Below, one piece after another: positions 38,282-54,438 of a stretch of 64,000 bases of DNA. This stretch comes from Grammothele lineata (lineage: Eukaryota; Basidiomycota; Agaricomycetes; Polyporales; Polyporaceae): positions 22,226 to 86,225 of the forward strand of contig NDFF03000247.1 in NCBI GenBank assembly GCA_002150815.3, given 5' to 3'. Each line of letters opens with the position of its first letter. Positions within the stretch are counted from its first letter, which is position 1. The notes under the pieces are model-generated. The model searched no databases and was not told the DNA's origin. It worked only from the letters and a program-made list of their open reading frames with translations. The translations under genes and the position numbers were made by a program.

Positions 38282-40785
38282 TTAATGACCGCCTGCCACA
38301 GCCACATCGCCCGCGCTGCCCGATCCCGGGCCGTCCTCCATCCTCACATCCTCCTCCCGAGCCTCCTCGGTCTTGGCCTCCGCTTGCCCTGGCTCGTCCT
38401 TCGCTCCCGACTCTCCCTCAGTCGCAACAGGCGACTCCTCAGGCCACACCCACTCTTCCAGTATCCTCTGCACTCGTTCTCGCTCAAAACCTTTCGCCGT
38501 TCGCCGTACCTTCACAATCACATCGCGCCTCCGCACGACCTGGCCTTCCTCACCATCATCTCCTGTGGCTATCGCCTCGTCGCTCATCAGCTCCTCTGCC
38601 CAGCCCGAAGGCCCAAAATCGGGGCGTCGGACCCGGACCGACGAGCTCTCGGTCTCGGGTGGACGCTCCTCTACCCTATCCCAGACACGTCGCTTGAAGT
38701 TACGGAAGAGCTCCACACCCTCTTCCTCGTCCACCGTGGTCCGTTTGCGCTTCGATGAGATGGTGCCATTGGCCGTCGGGTCGCCATTGGCTATCGCCCT
38801 GATTTTCTTAGAGTGACTTCGGTCTTCATCGTCGCTGGAGGATCCCGCAGCCTGCCGCGCTCTCCAACGCAATTCACGGGCGAGAGCGGGCGCATCTTTC
38901 ACGCGATCTCCCGGGACTTCTTCCTTTGCATGTCGTTTGGCCGCATCTGTACCGCGCTCGATAGCGCGTGATTCTGCCACGAGGAACTCGGCCAAAGCCT
39001 CCACTCCTTCCAGTATCCGAGGAGAGAACTCCTCCTTTGCCTTAAGATCCCTCAAGTACTTCTCAGCGGCATACCAGCATAACCTTTTGTCTTATCAGTA
39101 AGTAAAATGCGTGACAGCTCCCAGATACTCACTTGATGAAGTGAGGGAAGCGAAACTTCTTAGGAACATGGGTGGCAATTTCAATCTCTCGTACTCGTAG
39201 CTCTGAATGAATCACGTGAATGTTCGGCAACGGCGACATGATCAAACGACGTACGTGCAGCGAAGTCGTATGAGTGGAGGAAGTTGCCACCGAATACAAG
39301 AGTGTCTGCAGGCGTATACTAGCGTCGAGGTTATCGCTGGTCAAATATTCTGACAGCAACAAACTCACCACGGCGTGAATCCAGCCAGTTGGAATAATCA
39401 TGGTGTTGCCCGTCGTGAGCTCAACTTTGAATACCTCGTCGCACAAATCCCCCAGCCATGAATGGTTCTGTACCTCGCTGCCTGACCATCGTTCATAAGC
39501 GGCAAGATTCGCAGGCGTAGGGCGGATAAAGTAGAAAACCTGCGTTCCGTTTCCACCGTCAACGATGCGACCGACTCGACCGACTCACGCCAGTGCGTAC
39601 CTTCTTGCCATGGACAATGTGATAGTAGACGGATGACCCAGCGAAATCAATATGCCAGTCCTACAGGGACTTTGGGTGAGCGCAACGAGTAGACGTCAAA
39701 GATGCTGGCTTACTGTCCAAGCCCCCGCAACGCCCATAAGACAATACAGCTGAACTTTGGGGTATGTGTGTCCGCGGCCGCGCTTGGCGTTCGGCCAGAA
39801 CTTCTCAACCCAATCAAGCTCCCGGACGAGTCGCGGAGGCAACACGCGATCGGCGAGCTCGGTGCCTGAGATCTCGAGCGAGATGACGTTCCGAATCTTG
39901 TCGCGCTTTGGCCCATCCGTGTTCCAATACTCCGCCCACTTCCCAAGGGTCCAATGCACGTTTGACTGAGTTGCAACGTCTGCAATCCCCGAGACGCCAC
40001 CCAAACATCAACATCAAGACGCGTACTCACGACGTGTCCGTGTTAGGAGAGAAACTTCACGCACCAATGACCTCGACCGGGTGATCCTCGCCCAACGCCT
40101 CTGCGACGTCGTCGACCGTAAAGGATGTCGGAGGCATTTTCATCCCCAGACCGTCCTCTGTCTCAACGACGACAGGTTCGGTCATCGCGTCCCCGTCCGA
40201 TTCTAGCCACTCAATGCCCACATCACTCCCCTTCATACGTTTGAACGGGTCCTTCTTAATCTCCTTGCCCTCCATCATCCGTAACCACCGACCCGGATCC
40301 GTGTCTTGACCATTGTTCAAGCCGGCGTAATCCCTCTGTGTCTTCTTTCGTGCCGACTTGCGTGTGGGAGGTTTCATGGTAATGACGCGTGTGGGGTCGG
40401 CTGTAAGGCATGTCCGGCAGAACCTGTCGTGCGGACCACGACCGATACGAGCACGAGTAGAGGTCACAAAGGATTCTTCACGCGGTATGTTACATAAAGA
40501 AGACGACGATACGCACCATTTGTCTACGGCGTCAAGGTCGCCTTCTCCTGCACACCTCCAGTGGAACCAAATCTTGCACGCGTCGCAGCGAACCCATTTC
40601 TCCTTGTCGGCAGTGACAGATGGATGCTCTCCTTGATCATCCTTGCATGCAGGACATCTCTCGTCCTCAGTCTTGCCAACTTCTTCAGTCTCCGGGTCAG
40701 GTTGTACCTGTGAATCATCGTCGGTGGCGCCTGGTAGGTCCGGCGTCTTTTGGGCCTTCCCTGTCCGGCGGCGGGGACGAGCCAT
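38282..40785 (-). CDS. JHD1: JmjC histone demethylase (Jhd1/KDM2 family) with PHD finger
   Basis: Fe(II)/2-oxoglutarate-dependent demethylase, expected to act on H3K36 in the nucleus. The N-terminal PHD finger shows RCPACKDDQG, RCDACKIWFHWRCAG and FCRTCLTADP. A basic linker follows (TRKSARKKTQRDYAGLNN). The JmjC domain has NVISLEISGTELADRVLPPR, DWHIDFAGSSVYYHIVHGKK (metal ligands His and Asp), FYFIRPTPANLAAYERW, TGNTMIIPTGWIHAVYTP and GGNFLHSYDF (third metal ligand His). A helical and acidic tail completes it. These match KDM2/Jhd1 closely. The start is ATG 40783-40785 (MARPRRRTGKAQ); the stop is TAA 38282-38284. Multiple short introns fall within the JmjC domain. Confidence 0.94.
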
Positions 40786-41263
40786 GGTTCTAGCAGCCTT
40801 CGAGGGACTTCGCGCGTGTTGTATTGACAAGAACAAGGTTGCGAACGCGTAGGGTAAGTGGTGAGGCAGTCTAGCGATGTGCAAGTCTGTTGGCGCTAGG
40901 GTGTGTGTTCACCTCAGTGACGCTGACCGGGAGGCGCTGACGTCCCTGGCACAAGCTCGATCGCGCTAGCCTCGCTCGAAACAAGCGACCTCGTGGGTAC
41001 ATACATAGTATTTACAAGTTCAACGCGCAAGCTCCGACATTCACCGCGTCCCACACGCTCACCGGCAACCCCCGCGGTTTCCCGTCTCCCTTGGCTCACT
41101 AATATAGCACACCATAAGGGTTATGGTGAGCCACAGCATGCGGTGTTACGGCGCGTGTTCTACTGACGATCTATGATTAGCTGTTACAACGGACGGTTCA
41201 AGTCCTACTACAGATACATTTGTCTTATGTGCCATCTATTCTAACTTCGCACTACATGCTAAT
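40786..41263. promoter_or_regulatory. Intergenic region between PGK stop and Jhd1 start
   Basis: 478 bp upstream of Jhd1 and downstream of PGK (both minus strand). No gene or repeat recognised. Confidence 0.5.
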
Positions 41264-42898
41264 TCACTGCTTCTCGCTGAGCTCGGCAACACCCGGCAAA
41301 GTCTGAAGTAGTAACGTGTCAGTACAGAAAGACCTTGAGCGACTCCGAATGAATTTTTACCTTGCCCTCCAGGAGCTCAAGGCTGGCACCACCGCCCGTG
41401 CTGACGTGGCTAAGCTTATCCTCAGCACCATAGTTAGCGACGACGGTCGCCGTGTCACCTCCGCCGACGATAACCGTTGCGCCATTCTGCGCAGCCTCGA
41501 TCGTAGCGTCAAGAAGCGCTTTTGACGATGCAGCGAAGGCGGGGAACTCGAACACGCCAGGAGGACTAGTGAGCAGATGTTAGTCACCTAGTCGTCCGCC
41601 TCGAAACGTCCGCGTTGTCTTACCCGTTCCAGAGGATGGTCTTCGCCTCCAAGACAGCTTGGCGGTACAACTCACGGCTCTTAGGACCGGCGTCTAGACC
41701 CATCCACTCGTCCGGAATACCCTCTTCATCGGTTGCGTGGCCAGTCTATCCATCTGTCAGCCGAAGTCCTCGAGCACAAGGGAAGAGTATGCTGACCTGG
41801 GCATCCTTGTCGAACTTGTCGGCGGTAACGTAGTCAACAGGGAAAACGATCTTGATGTTGCGCTCCTTAGCCTTCTCGACGAGCGCAGCGACCTTCTCGG
41901 ATCCCGCAACGTCAAAGAGCGACTGGCCAATCTGAAAAGTCGTAAATCAGATGCCATCTAGTCGTTTCTATAGCATTCAGAATACCTTGACGTTGTTGAG
42001 CGTCTTCTTGAAGGTGAAAGCCATACCACCGCAGATGATCAGGGAGTTCACCTAAATGGTACGATGAATTTTTGCTTCGAACTGAACAGGTGAGCCTTGG
42101 ATCGTCACCTTGTCGAGCATGTTCTCGATGAGCTGAATTTTATCAGAGACCTTGGCACCGCCAAGAATCGCCAAGAACGGGCGCTCCGGATGTTCAAGAG
42201 CTTTCGCGAAATAATCGAGCTCCTTCTTCATGAGGAAGCCGGCGGCACGCTGCGAGAGCTTCACCCCAACCATGCTCGAGTGCGCGCGGTGCGCAGTACC
42301 GAAGGCATCGTTGACGTAGACGTCACCGAGCTTAGTGAGGCCCTCGCGGAATTCGGCGACCTTAGCAGGATCAGCCTTGGTCTTCTTGCCCTCCTTGTCC
42401 TTGCTCGAGCCCTCCTCCTCGATATGGAAGCGGAGGTTCTCGAGGAGGATAACGGAACCCTCCGGCGCGTCGGCAACAGCCTTTTCGACCTCCGGGCCGA
42501 CGCACCCGTTGACGAAGACGACGGGCTTGCTGAGCTGCTTCTCAAGCTCCTTGGACACAGGCTCCAGGGAATATTTGGGGTTCACTTTCCCGTCGGGACG
42601 GCCTAGGTGGGACATAAGGATAACCTTGGAGGCGCCTGGATATTTGTTCAGAAGCGACAAAGAGAGAATCGAAGAAGGCGAACCGTTGTCGATAGCATAC
42701 TTGATCGTGGGCAGTGCAGCCACAATGCGCTGTACGGGCGGATGTTAGTGGTACGATAATGCAAGCCAGGGGCCATAGACGTACGGCGGGGTTAGTGACC
42801 TTGCCTTCCTGCATCGGGACATTGAAGTCGACGCGGATTAGGACGCGCTTGCCCTTGAGGTCAAGGTCGGTGATGGAGAGCTTGTTGGCGATGGACAT
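41264..42898 (-). CDS. PGK1: Phosphoglycerate kinase
   Basis: Glycolytic enzyme making ATP and 3-phosphoglycerate from 1,3-bisphosphoglycerate. Motifs in order: [109 protein letters not shown] and [12 protein letters not shown]. It ends [16 protein letters not shown] (41264-41266). The start is ATG 42896-42898 ([16 protein letters not shown]). Five short introns. Shares a 191-bp divergent promoter gap with the CCDC9-like gene. Confidence 0.98.
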
Positions 42899-43089
42899 GG
42901 TGGATGCCTGCGGTTGCGGAGGAAAAGGGAGATCGATGGTGGGCTCAGGCGGAGGAATGGGCTTATATCGACTTGCGATGAAGTCACGGCCCGGCATTTC
43001 CCTCCGAGCGCCTATGGCAGCGAATCGGGTCCAGAGTCGAGACGCCTCTCGTCCGTTCTCCGTAACGGACTTCCGTCCCTCATTCTGTC

Positions 43090-44033
43090 ATGGCCGACAA
43101 ACCGCCTCTGGACCAGGCTGCTTCCAACTCGCTCGGTCTGGACCTCGACGCGCTCAAACTCAAGGACGATCCAGAGCCTGCCGCGTCCTCGTCTCCATCC
43201 TCGTCCCCGGCCAAGGACGCTATTCCTGATGCTGCGGAGGATGCGCCCAAATCCCCTGAGGAATCTGCTGGAGTGGAAGGCGAGGGAGATGACAAGGAAA
43301 CCGCTGGAAAGAAAGAGCCCAAGGAGAAAAAGAAGCCATACGTAAACCCTGACCGTGTCAGGACGGGTGGTGCTCAACGAGTATGTCCCCCTTGGCACCT
43401 TGGGGACGCGTCGTACTGAACGTTCGTCGCAGGAGAAACCGAGCGAAGAGGAGCTCGCGGAACGTATGGCGCGCATCCGCGAGCAGAATGAGAAGATCAA
43501 ACAGCGGCGACTGGTGTGTACACGCCCGCCGCGACTGTTGTTCGAATGTCTGATGGCCGTGCAGGATGTCCAAGCAGACGAGGACGAGTACAAGAAGAAG
43601 CAAGAGTTCGAACGCGCGAGGCTCGCCAAGGCGAAAAAGGTTCAGGAGAATGTGGATAAGACACGGGAACAAAATGCTCGTCGTAAGATGGAGAAGGTGT
43701 GTCCTCGAAGCATGAGCGCGGGTACATGTCCCCCGACTTACCAGAATGTAGGTCCAGAGTCGAGAATGGGACTCGGGAAAATCCTCGCGCGAATGGACCA
43801 AGCCTAAGAAGGCCGGCGAAGATACTGAAGATGGCGAGAAGAAACCGCAGCCGACCATCGGAATCCGTGGTGGTGTGCGTGGCGGTGGCCGAGGAGGTAG
43901 TGGTCGGGGCAGGGGACGAGGTGGAGGTGTAACGTCCCCTACAGCGGAGAAGGGCGAGAAGAAAGACTCTGCCCCGGCTGCGGCGGTCTCAGAGAGCCCT
44001 GCGTCGGCTGATGCGGTTGCCGCGAATGCATGA
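43090..44033 (+). CDS. CCDC9-like coiled-coil protein with RGG-rich tail
   Basis: Spliced reading: MADKPPLDQAASNSLGLDLD, an acidic Ser/Pro region, KKKPYVNPDRVRTGGAQREK, EELAERMARIREQNEKIKQR, ADEDEYKKKQEFERARLAK, TREQNARRKMEK, VQSREWDSGKSSREWTKPKK and then GGVRGGGRGGSGRGRGRGGG. The charged coiled coil plus RGG-type Arg/Gly tail resembles CCDC9-like RNA-associated proteins. Function in fungi is not known to me. The tail suggests RNA binding or arginine methylation (inference). The stop is TGA at 44031-44033. Four exons with GT..AG borders. Confidence 0.8.
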
Positions 44034-44374
44034 AGCATATGTATATACCCCTGTACGACTACTTCTCCTGCTGTATTCCCGGATGACCGAATGCCCGTGT
44101 CCATGCTCGCTGATAAGTACTATGTTCGTCACACACAATGGGTTCTTGGGATGTTGGTGAACGTCCGTCCCTCGACCCGCTGTCCGTAGTAAGTAACCCC
44201 AGAACTTAGCTCGAGCGGGCAGTGTGTATGTATGTCCGGCCCGCTGCGTGCCGGCTTCAGAGTGATTTTTGCAAGCGCCCTTCGAACGATCGCACAGGTG
44301 CTCGCTGGTGGCGGCAGCAACTGTCTGCGTTCGGGCTGCGTACGGACTAAACTGTTGCTTCTTCCTCTTCCACT
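44034..44374. promoter_or_regulatory. Intergenic region upstream of SDA1
   Basis: 341 bp holding the 3' end of the CCDC9-like gene and the SDA1 promoter. No gene seen. Confidence 0.5.
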
Positions 44375-47085
44375 ATGGGCCGTGGCGTGCTTCTCACCTC
44401 CAACTTGCCTCAGCTGCAGAATCTCATCAAGCGTGACCCTCCCGCCTACAAGGAGGAGTTCCTCCAACAATGGAATCATTACAACAGCATTCGTCAAATA
44501 TTCCAGATCAACCCAGACGAGAATGCTCAACACTTCAGGGAACTGGTCTCATTCATTGCGCAGGTACGCCTTTACGCCTTACACAGACTGTGTTCTTGAT
44601 TTTAACCTTTCACGCCGCAGGTTGCGCAGTGTTATCCCAAAGAAACCGAAGACTTTCCTAGCCAACTCTCCTCGCTACTTCTTGAGAGTTATGGCACCCT
44701 CTCTCCGGACACTCGCAAGTCGCTCGTCCAGAATTTAGTGATGTTGCGCAACAAAGAAGTCATTTCTTCCATTACGTACGTCTTTGGTCTGCTCCAGAGA
44801 CCTCATATCGCCCGCCAACCGTCTGTGTTTCCTCTAGTCTTCTTCAAACCCTCTTCCCCCTCCTTCCACGCACGACCTCCTCCTCTCTGCGAGCATTTAT
44901 TCGCAGGACCATCCTGTCGGATATCCGGACGGCTAATCTTCGCACCAAAAACCACAAGTTGAACCGAGCAGTGCAAGCAATGCTTTTCGGAATGATAGAA
45001 CGAGGAATGGATGCGGAAGTCGTTGGCGACAAGGGGAAGCTCAGAGCGTCTGCTGGTTCGTCCGCGGCCGTTAACAACGGAGAGGAGGCGATGTGGGCCG
45101 TCGTCCTAACTAAGGAGCTGTGGCGGAAGGGCATATGGTGTGTCAAATATGTTCGAATACCTCCCTAGACTGGCTCGAACTGCTCGTCCAGGAACGACGC
45201 CAAGACGGTGTCGATCATCGCTCTCGGTTGCTTCCACCCCATCGTGAAGGTTCAGAGTGCGTCTCTGCATTTCTTCCTCGGAAGCGACGAGGAGAAGGAG
45301 GATAGCGATGACGAGGAGGAAGATGTAAAGTCTGCCCTCATCTTTCAGCGGTTTCGCTTTTCATTGTATCGTTCTAGATGCCTGATGTCAAGGGGCTTCA
45401 ACATCGCCGCGAAATCAATAAGAAGACTCGCAGCGGAGACAAGAAGTTGAATAAAATGATGAAGTCTGCCAAATCTGTTCGTTCAATGACTCCCTAGCCC
45501 CCCGAACCTGGTTTCATACTCACAATTTCCATAGAAGCAGCAGAAGAAGGCAGCAGCCGTGAACACTAATTTTCCCGCGATCCAGCTGCTCAATGACCCC
45601 CAAACGTTCGGCGAGAAGCTCTATGATATGCTCAATAAGTACGACAAGCGCTTCTCGCTCGACCACAAAATCCTCCTCATGCAGCTCCTCTCGCGTGTCA
45701 TGGGCGGCCACAAGCTCTGTGTGCTCGGTTTCTACACGTACATCATGAAGTATTTGGCCTACCACCAACTGCGGATCCCCGCCATTCTCGTTGCACTTGC
45801 GCAATCCGTGCACGAGTACACGCCGCCGGACGCACTCACCCCTGTCGTCCGCAAGCTCGCGCAGGAGTTTGTTCATCCAGGTGTTGGCAGCGAGGTTATC
45901 GCGGCGGGAATCAACTCCATTCGTGAGGTGTGCCGCCGCCAGCCATGGGCGATGGAAGAAGACTTGCTCGGGGACCTGATCGAGTATCGCAAGAGCCGCG
46001 ACAAGGCCGTCACCGCCGCGGCGCGTGGTTTACTCCAGCTGTTCCGAGAAGTCAACCCCAGCATGCTCAAGCGACGCGAGCGCGGCAAAGAGGCAAGTAT
46101 GGGTATTGCGAAAGGCTCGCAGCCGTTGCCGTTTGGGCACAGTGCCGAAGCGGCCGTCGATATTGAGGGTTTAGTGGTACGTCTGACACACATGCGTTCG
46201 AATGAAGTAGCAGTCATTCAGGGCCTTTTGCACACAGCTTCTGGAAGACCACCTCAAGAAACTGCGAGAAGAGGACGGTGTCGCGTCTGGTGGCGAACCT
46301 GAAGACGATGAGGCCGCTTGGGAGGGCTGGGACGTTGAATCTGACTCCTCGGACGAATCTTCTGATGGGTGGATCGAAGTGGACTCGGACAGCGATGAGG
46401 ATCTCGAAATCAGCGACAGCGAGGACGAAGATGGAAAAGCTAAAGGGAAGGCGAACGCGAAAGGGAAGGCGAAAGCAAACGATGGGGACGGGCTAGAAGG
46501 GGACGACGAAAGTGCCAAGCAGGAGGAAACTGTTGAGGAGGCAGCGAAACGGATATCGACGCTTGCGACCACTAAAGTACGTGACTGGCGTTGAACCACC
46601 CGTATGCGCTCTGATAGCTTGCGTAGATCCTTACACCAGCGGATTTCGCGCTACTCAACGACCTCCGCATAAAGGCTGCGAGCGATGCCGTTGAGCGCGG
46701 TGGCGGAAGTGCTGCGAAACGCAAGCTCGCCACGCTCGAATCACAAAAGAAGACGCTCTTAACGTCTTCGGATGGCAATTTAGCGGATACATTCATCTCC
46801 GAAAACGACATCCTTGGTCCACGCAAGAAGGCGAAGGCAGACTATGCGGAGCGCATGGCGTCGATTGAGAAGGGGCGAGAAGGGCGTGAGAAGTATGGGT
46901 CACTCAAGGGCAAGAAGAACAAGGCAGCTCCGAGCAGCTCTACCAACCGTGAGAAGGCGCGGAACAAGCCTCTTATGATGATTCTTGCCAGCGGTGCTGT
47001 GCGAGGCAAGAAAAAGGCGTCGCTGCGGGAGAAGCAGCAGAAGCTGCGCGCGCATATCGAGCGGGCGAAGAAGGCACACCACTGA
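44375..47085 (+). CDS. SDA1: Sda1, 60S ribosome assembly and export factor
   Basis: Spliced reading matches Sda1 from end to end: [176 protein letters not shown] and [21 protein letters not shown] long acidic stretch (about 46300-46520) precedes the conserved [16 protein letters not shown] and a Lys/Arg-rich C-terminus ([20 protein letters not shown]). Nucleolar/nuclear factor. It shares the ribosome theme with NOC4 but is not linked. The start is ATG 44375. Confidence 0.96.
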
Positions 47086-47197
47086 ACAGTACGATAGTGG
47101 TGGTACGTCTCTATGTACCTACTTGTTATAACTCTACGTGCACATGACCGCTGTTGTATCCCATCTACCTTCTACGCCGTGTATTGCAGGGGACTTC

Positions 47198-48595
<1,398 letters not shown>

Positions 48596-49038
48596 GGCGG
48601 GTGGGGGCAGAGAGTGATGAGATCGCTGATTTTAAGGACCGGAGAGCGATCCGGGGGCCATGCACTCTCGCCGGTCAGCGGTTCATGGTCGACTCTCACC
48701 TCCACTGCGACATATGCGTCATAGTCCCAGATGCCGTCAGCACGCTAGCAGCTCCTACGCCTAGACATGCATACGCTCATGTGCAGCTATCTCTGCGAGA
48801 GTCTGATGGCTTGGTTCTGAGCCCACAGGAGGGTTGGGGAGCGGGCTAGGGCCGACAGGCTTCAACTTGAATGACTGGCACGGTGAGCTGCGATGACCTC
48901 ATGTCCCCGGCTCCCGGCGGCCCGTCGTCCCGCACCGGGCGCCAGGCCACAGAGCGCGCCGCGTCGCACAAGGTCGCACAACAAGTCCTGTAAGGTCCTG
49001 TAGGACTTGTACCGACCCATCCACCTACCACCCCCATA
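48596..49038. promoter_or_regulatory. Divergent promoter gap between GAL7 and DDX41
   Basis: 443 bp between divergent start codons. No gene seen. A short direct repeat (GTCCTGTA, 48985-49003 area) lies close to the DDX41 start. Confidence 0.45.
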
Positions 49039-51312
<2,274 letters not shown>

Positions 51313-51502
51313 GCGACGATACTGGATGCTTGGCGCTTTGGTCGACGGTGTCTTATCTCATTGGACCAACACTTGCTTCCGCGGAACGCAGCGCAACATC
51401 ACGTTTGCATGATGATTTCGGCGTCCATCCGACTGTATAATTGTACAACACACAAGTACAGCTACTTCTGTTCCACATTACATGCACCAGCGGGGAACAC
51501 GA

Positions 51503-52998
51503 TCAGAGCTTGGACGACTCGACGAACGTGACACCCTAGGGCAAACTCTGCATCAGCTGCTGGGTTTAATTGTATGGTGAATGTACAAACCTTCTCGATG
51601 TTCGTCGCGAGGTCTCCCAAGGCAGTCTTGACGAGGCTCGCCTCGAAATCGGTAAGCTTGCCAAGAGACTTGATAGACGCTACACCTTCAGGCTGAACAA
51701 GACCCCATCCATGAGCAACTCCATTCAAAACTTTCGTAATCGACTTACCCCTAGTAGGACGGGTGCAGAGAAGTAGTCCAAATCACGGCCGATCTCCTGC
51801 TTGATAACGTCGCCACCCTTCGCGTCCGATGCGAGGTTGACGAACGTCGGCGCAACAATGCCCTGTTCACCCTTGACGGCACGGATGAGCTTCTCCGCAA
51901 AGTCCGCACCCGCGTATGCCATAGAGAGTGTGGCAGAGCCAGCGCCATCCTTGGCTTTGACGACCTCGTCCCCACCAAACTGGATGCGGTTCGTCAGCTT
52001 GTCATAATCGTCTTGAGTGAGGCTGGAGGGCAGGGGGTGCGACGACTGCGAGAGAAGGGGGACGATCTGGTGGACACGAGTAAATCAAGGCGTTGCGATT
52101 GGACGATTGGACGGCACGGACCGTCACACCACTGTGACCGCCAACCACAGGTACGACAATCTTGGGCGCGAGGGACAGATCACCAAGGATTTCGGCGACG
52201 AAAGTAGAGGCGCGGACGACGTCCAGCGTGGTAACACCAAAAATCCTGGAGCGAGGGCGGTCAGATCAAGTGGTGCGCGAGCAACGAATCGGTATACCTC
52301 TTGGGATCGAACACACCGTGCTTCTTAAAGACCTCGGCCACGATGGGGACCGTTGAGTTAACAGGGTTAGAAATGACAAGCACGAACGCCTTGGGGGCGG
52401 TCGTCGCTATACCGACCGCGAGATCACGGACGATGCCTGCGTTGATCTGCTCGGGGTGAGCATCAACAATAGGAAGAGTCGTGAATACAATCTCGCCTTG
52501 AACAGATCATCTCTGGGCGCCCCACGGGTCAGCAACGAATGGTACGATCTACATTAGAGAGCGAAGCGCAAACCTCGTCATCTGAGTGGATGCATGAGCT
52601 GAATGGTTCGTAGTAGGAATGATACGACACGTACTCCGGGTTTCCTGGGCACACCCGCAGGGATGACAACGACCTCAGCACCGGCAAGGGCCTTCTTGAG
52701 GCCGTCGTCGGGAGGGAGGAACCCTTGGACCTTTGCGGGGGTGGCGATGTGGGACAAGTCTGCTGCTACACCGGGGGTGTTGACGATATCGTAGAGACTC
52801 AGCTGTAGGGCTTGTAAGAAGATAGCGGCGCAGAACTAGTCAACTGATAGACAGACCTCGGTGACGAGGGGGTTGTTCTTGAGAAGGAGAGAGAGGGGCT
52901 GGCCAATACCACCTGATGAAGAGCAATCAACGACCACGCTGATCGTAGAGGGTAGACCACAACGAACCGGCGGCACCGAGGACGACTGCCTTGACCAT
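51503..52998 (-). CDS. MDH1: NAD-dependent malate dehydrogenase
   Basis: Converts malate and oxaloacetate. Spliced reading: [29 protein letters not shown] (Rossmann Gly motif), [38 protein letters not shown] (substrate Arg), [62 protein letters not shown] (catalytic His), [16 protein letters not shown] and [14 protein letters not shown]. The start is ATG 52996-52998. No mitochondrial leader is present at this start, so a cytosolic form is likeliest, although the sequence belongs to the mitochondrial-type MDH family. The last exon encodes only about eleven codons. Confidence 0.95.
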
Positions 52999-53220
52999 TG
53001 TGAGAGTATGCGGCGCGATTGGACGAGGAGAGGAGAAAGATGGAGGACGGAAGGAGACCGAAGAGACGGGGCTCCGGGCGATCTGCATGTATATCTCGTC
53101 CCACGTGACCGTCCAGCTCCTCCCCGTGGGGCAGCTGTGATCGGATCTGCGTGCCCCGGGCCGTCGCTTGCCCCGTCGTGCTCTCGGCGTTACTCACGAA
53201 TCACTCGTTGCGCACGCGGC

Positions 53221-54438
53221 ATGCTCCTCTCTTCCAACCGTCGAATCTCAGTTGCAGCCGCGCCCTTATCTTGTCTTGGCCGCCTACCGTTGCAGCGCAC
53301 GACGGTCACTCATCAACGCTCACTCTACCTCAGAAACCACCCTGCTATGTCCGCGCAGTCAAAGGTCCTCGGCGTGGAAGACCTCGCCACCTCGGACGCA
53401 AAGTGAGCGTTCCGGCTCTGTGCGTTCCCGAATCATGCGCTAACTGACCCCTCGCCCGTGTTTTCCTCATTTTCAGATGGGTCAAGCTTAGGAAGTGCCG
53501 TTACGAGGATCCTACGGGTACAGAGGTGTGTCGTGTCGACGACTCGCTCCACCCGTACCCTCCCCTAACAGGTAAATCCTCAGCGGTTATGGGAATTTGC
53601 GGAACGCCCGACGCGGTCCCGTAGCGGCATTGACGGTCCGTGGCGTTTTCGTCTTCTGTTGTGCGCGGTGGTAATTAAAGTTTCGACTACTGAGCAGGCG
53701 TCGCCATCCTGGCCATCCTCCGTTCCGAATCGAAGGCGTTTGCGCCCTCTACCATCATCATCGAACAGTTCCGGCCCCCTGTGGACCGTTACGTCATCGG
53801 TAGGCTATGTTTCATCCGGAAGGTGGTTCGAGATACTGATGCATGGTGCTCGCAGAGCTTCCTGCAGGTAAGTGTAGAACAATGAGATATCCATACGATC
53901 GACAACAGCGATATTCACGGTCTTATGCAGGGCTCATCGACAAGAATGAGACGGCCGAACAGGCTGCTATCCGGGAGCTTGAGGAGGAGACCGGCTTCAA
54001 GGCAGCTAGCATCAGGGAGTCGTCGCCACTGCTCGTATGCGATCCAGGTAGAAACGTCGACATAGCCCTCCGCTGTACAGGGTTTGACACAGTGCCAGGG
54101 ATGACGAACGCTAATATGAAGCTCGTAATTCTCGACGTTCCATTTCCGGGCCAGTTGCAGATGCCAACGCAGAAGTTGGATCCTGGGGAGTTCATCAAGG
54201 TGCGGATAGTGGAGCTGTCTAAGTTGAGGGCAGAGTTAATAGGTATGCGGCTTTCACACCGATATTGCTATGATCATGACGAATGGCTGTTCGCTGCAGA
54301 GTATGAAAAGAAGGTAACCTCAAGGGTTACGGATAGCGAACAGACTTACTCAATCCCCGGTTTTCATAGGGGTTTGTGATCGACGCACGGCTCGACCATT
54401 TTGCAGCAGGTTACGAGCTTTCCCAGCAACTCTGTTAA
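53221..54438 (+). CDS. Nudix hydrolase, ADP-ribose pyrophosphatase (NUDT5/Ysa1 type)
   Basis: Hydrolyses ADP-ribose to AMP and ribose-5-phosphate. Spliced reading: WVKLRKCRYEDPTGTEVNPQ, REWEFAERPTRS-like WEFAERPTRSRSGIDGVAIL, STIIIEQFRPPVDRYVIELP, then the Nudix box GLIDKNETAEQAAIRELEEE followed by TGF (GX5EX7REUXEEXGU), LLVCDPGMTNANMKLVILDV and EFIKVRIVEL. The C-terminus needs two very short exons: 12 nt at 53856-53867 (in IELPAG) and 14 nt at 54300-54313 (EYEKK). It then reads GFVIDARLDHFAAGYELSQQ and LC-stop (TAA 54436-54438). ATG 53221 gives an Arg/Ser-rich leader resembling a mitochondrial signal; ATG 53347 (MSAQSKVLGVED) would give a cytosolic form. Confidence 0.9.
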
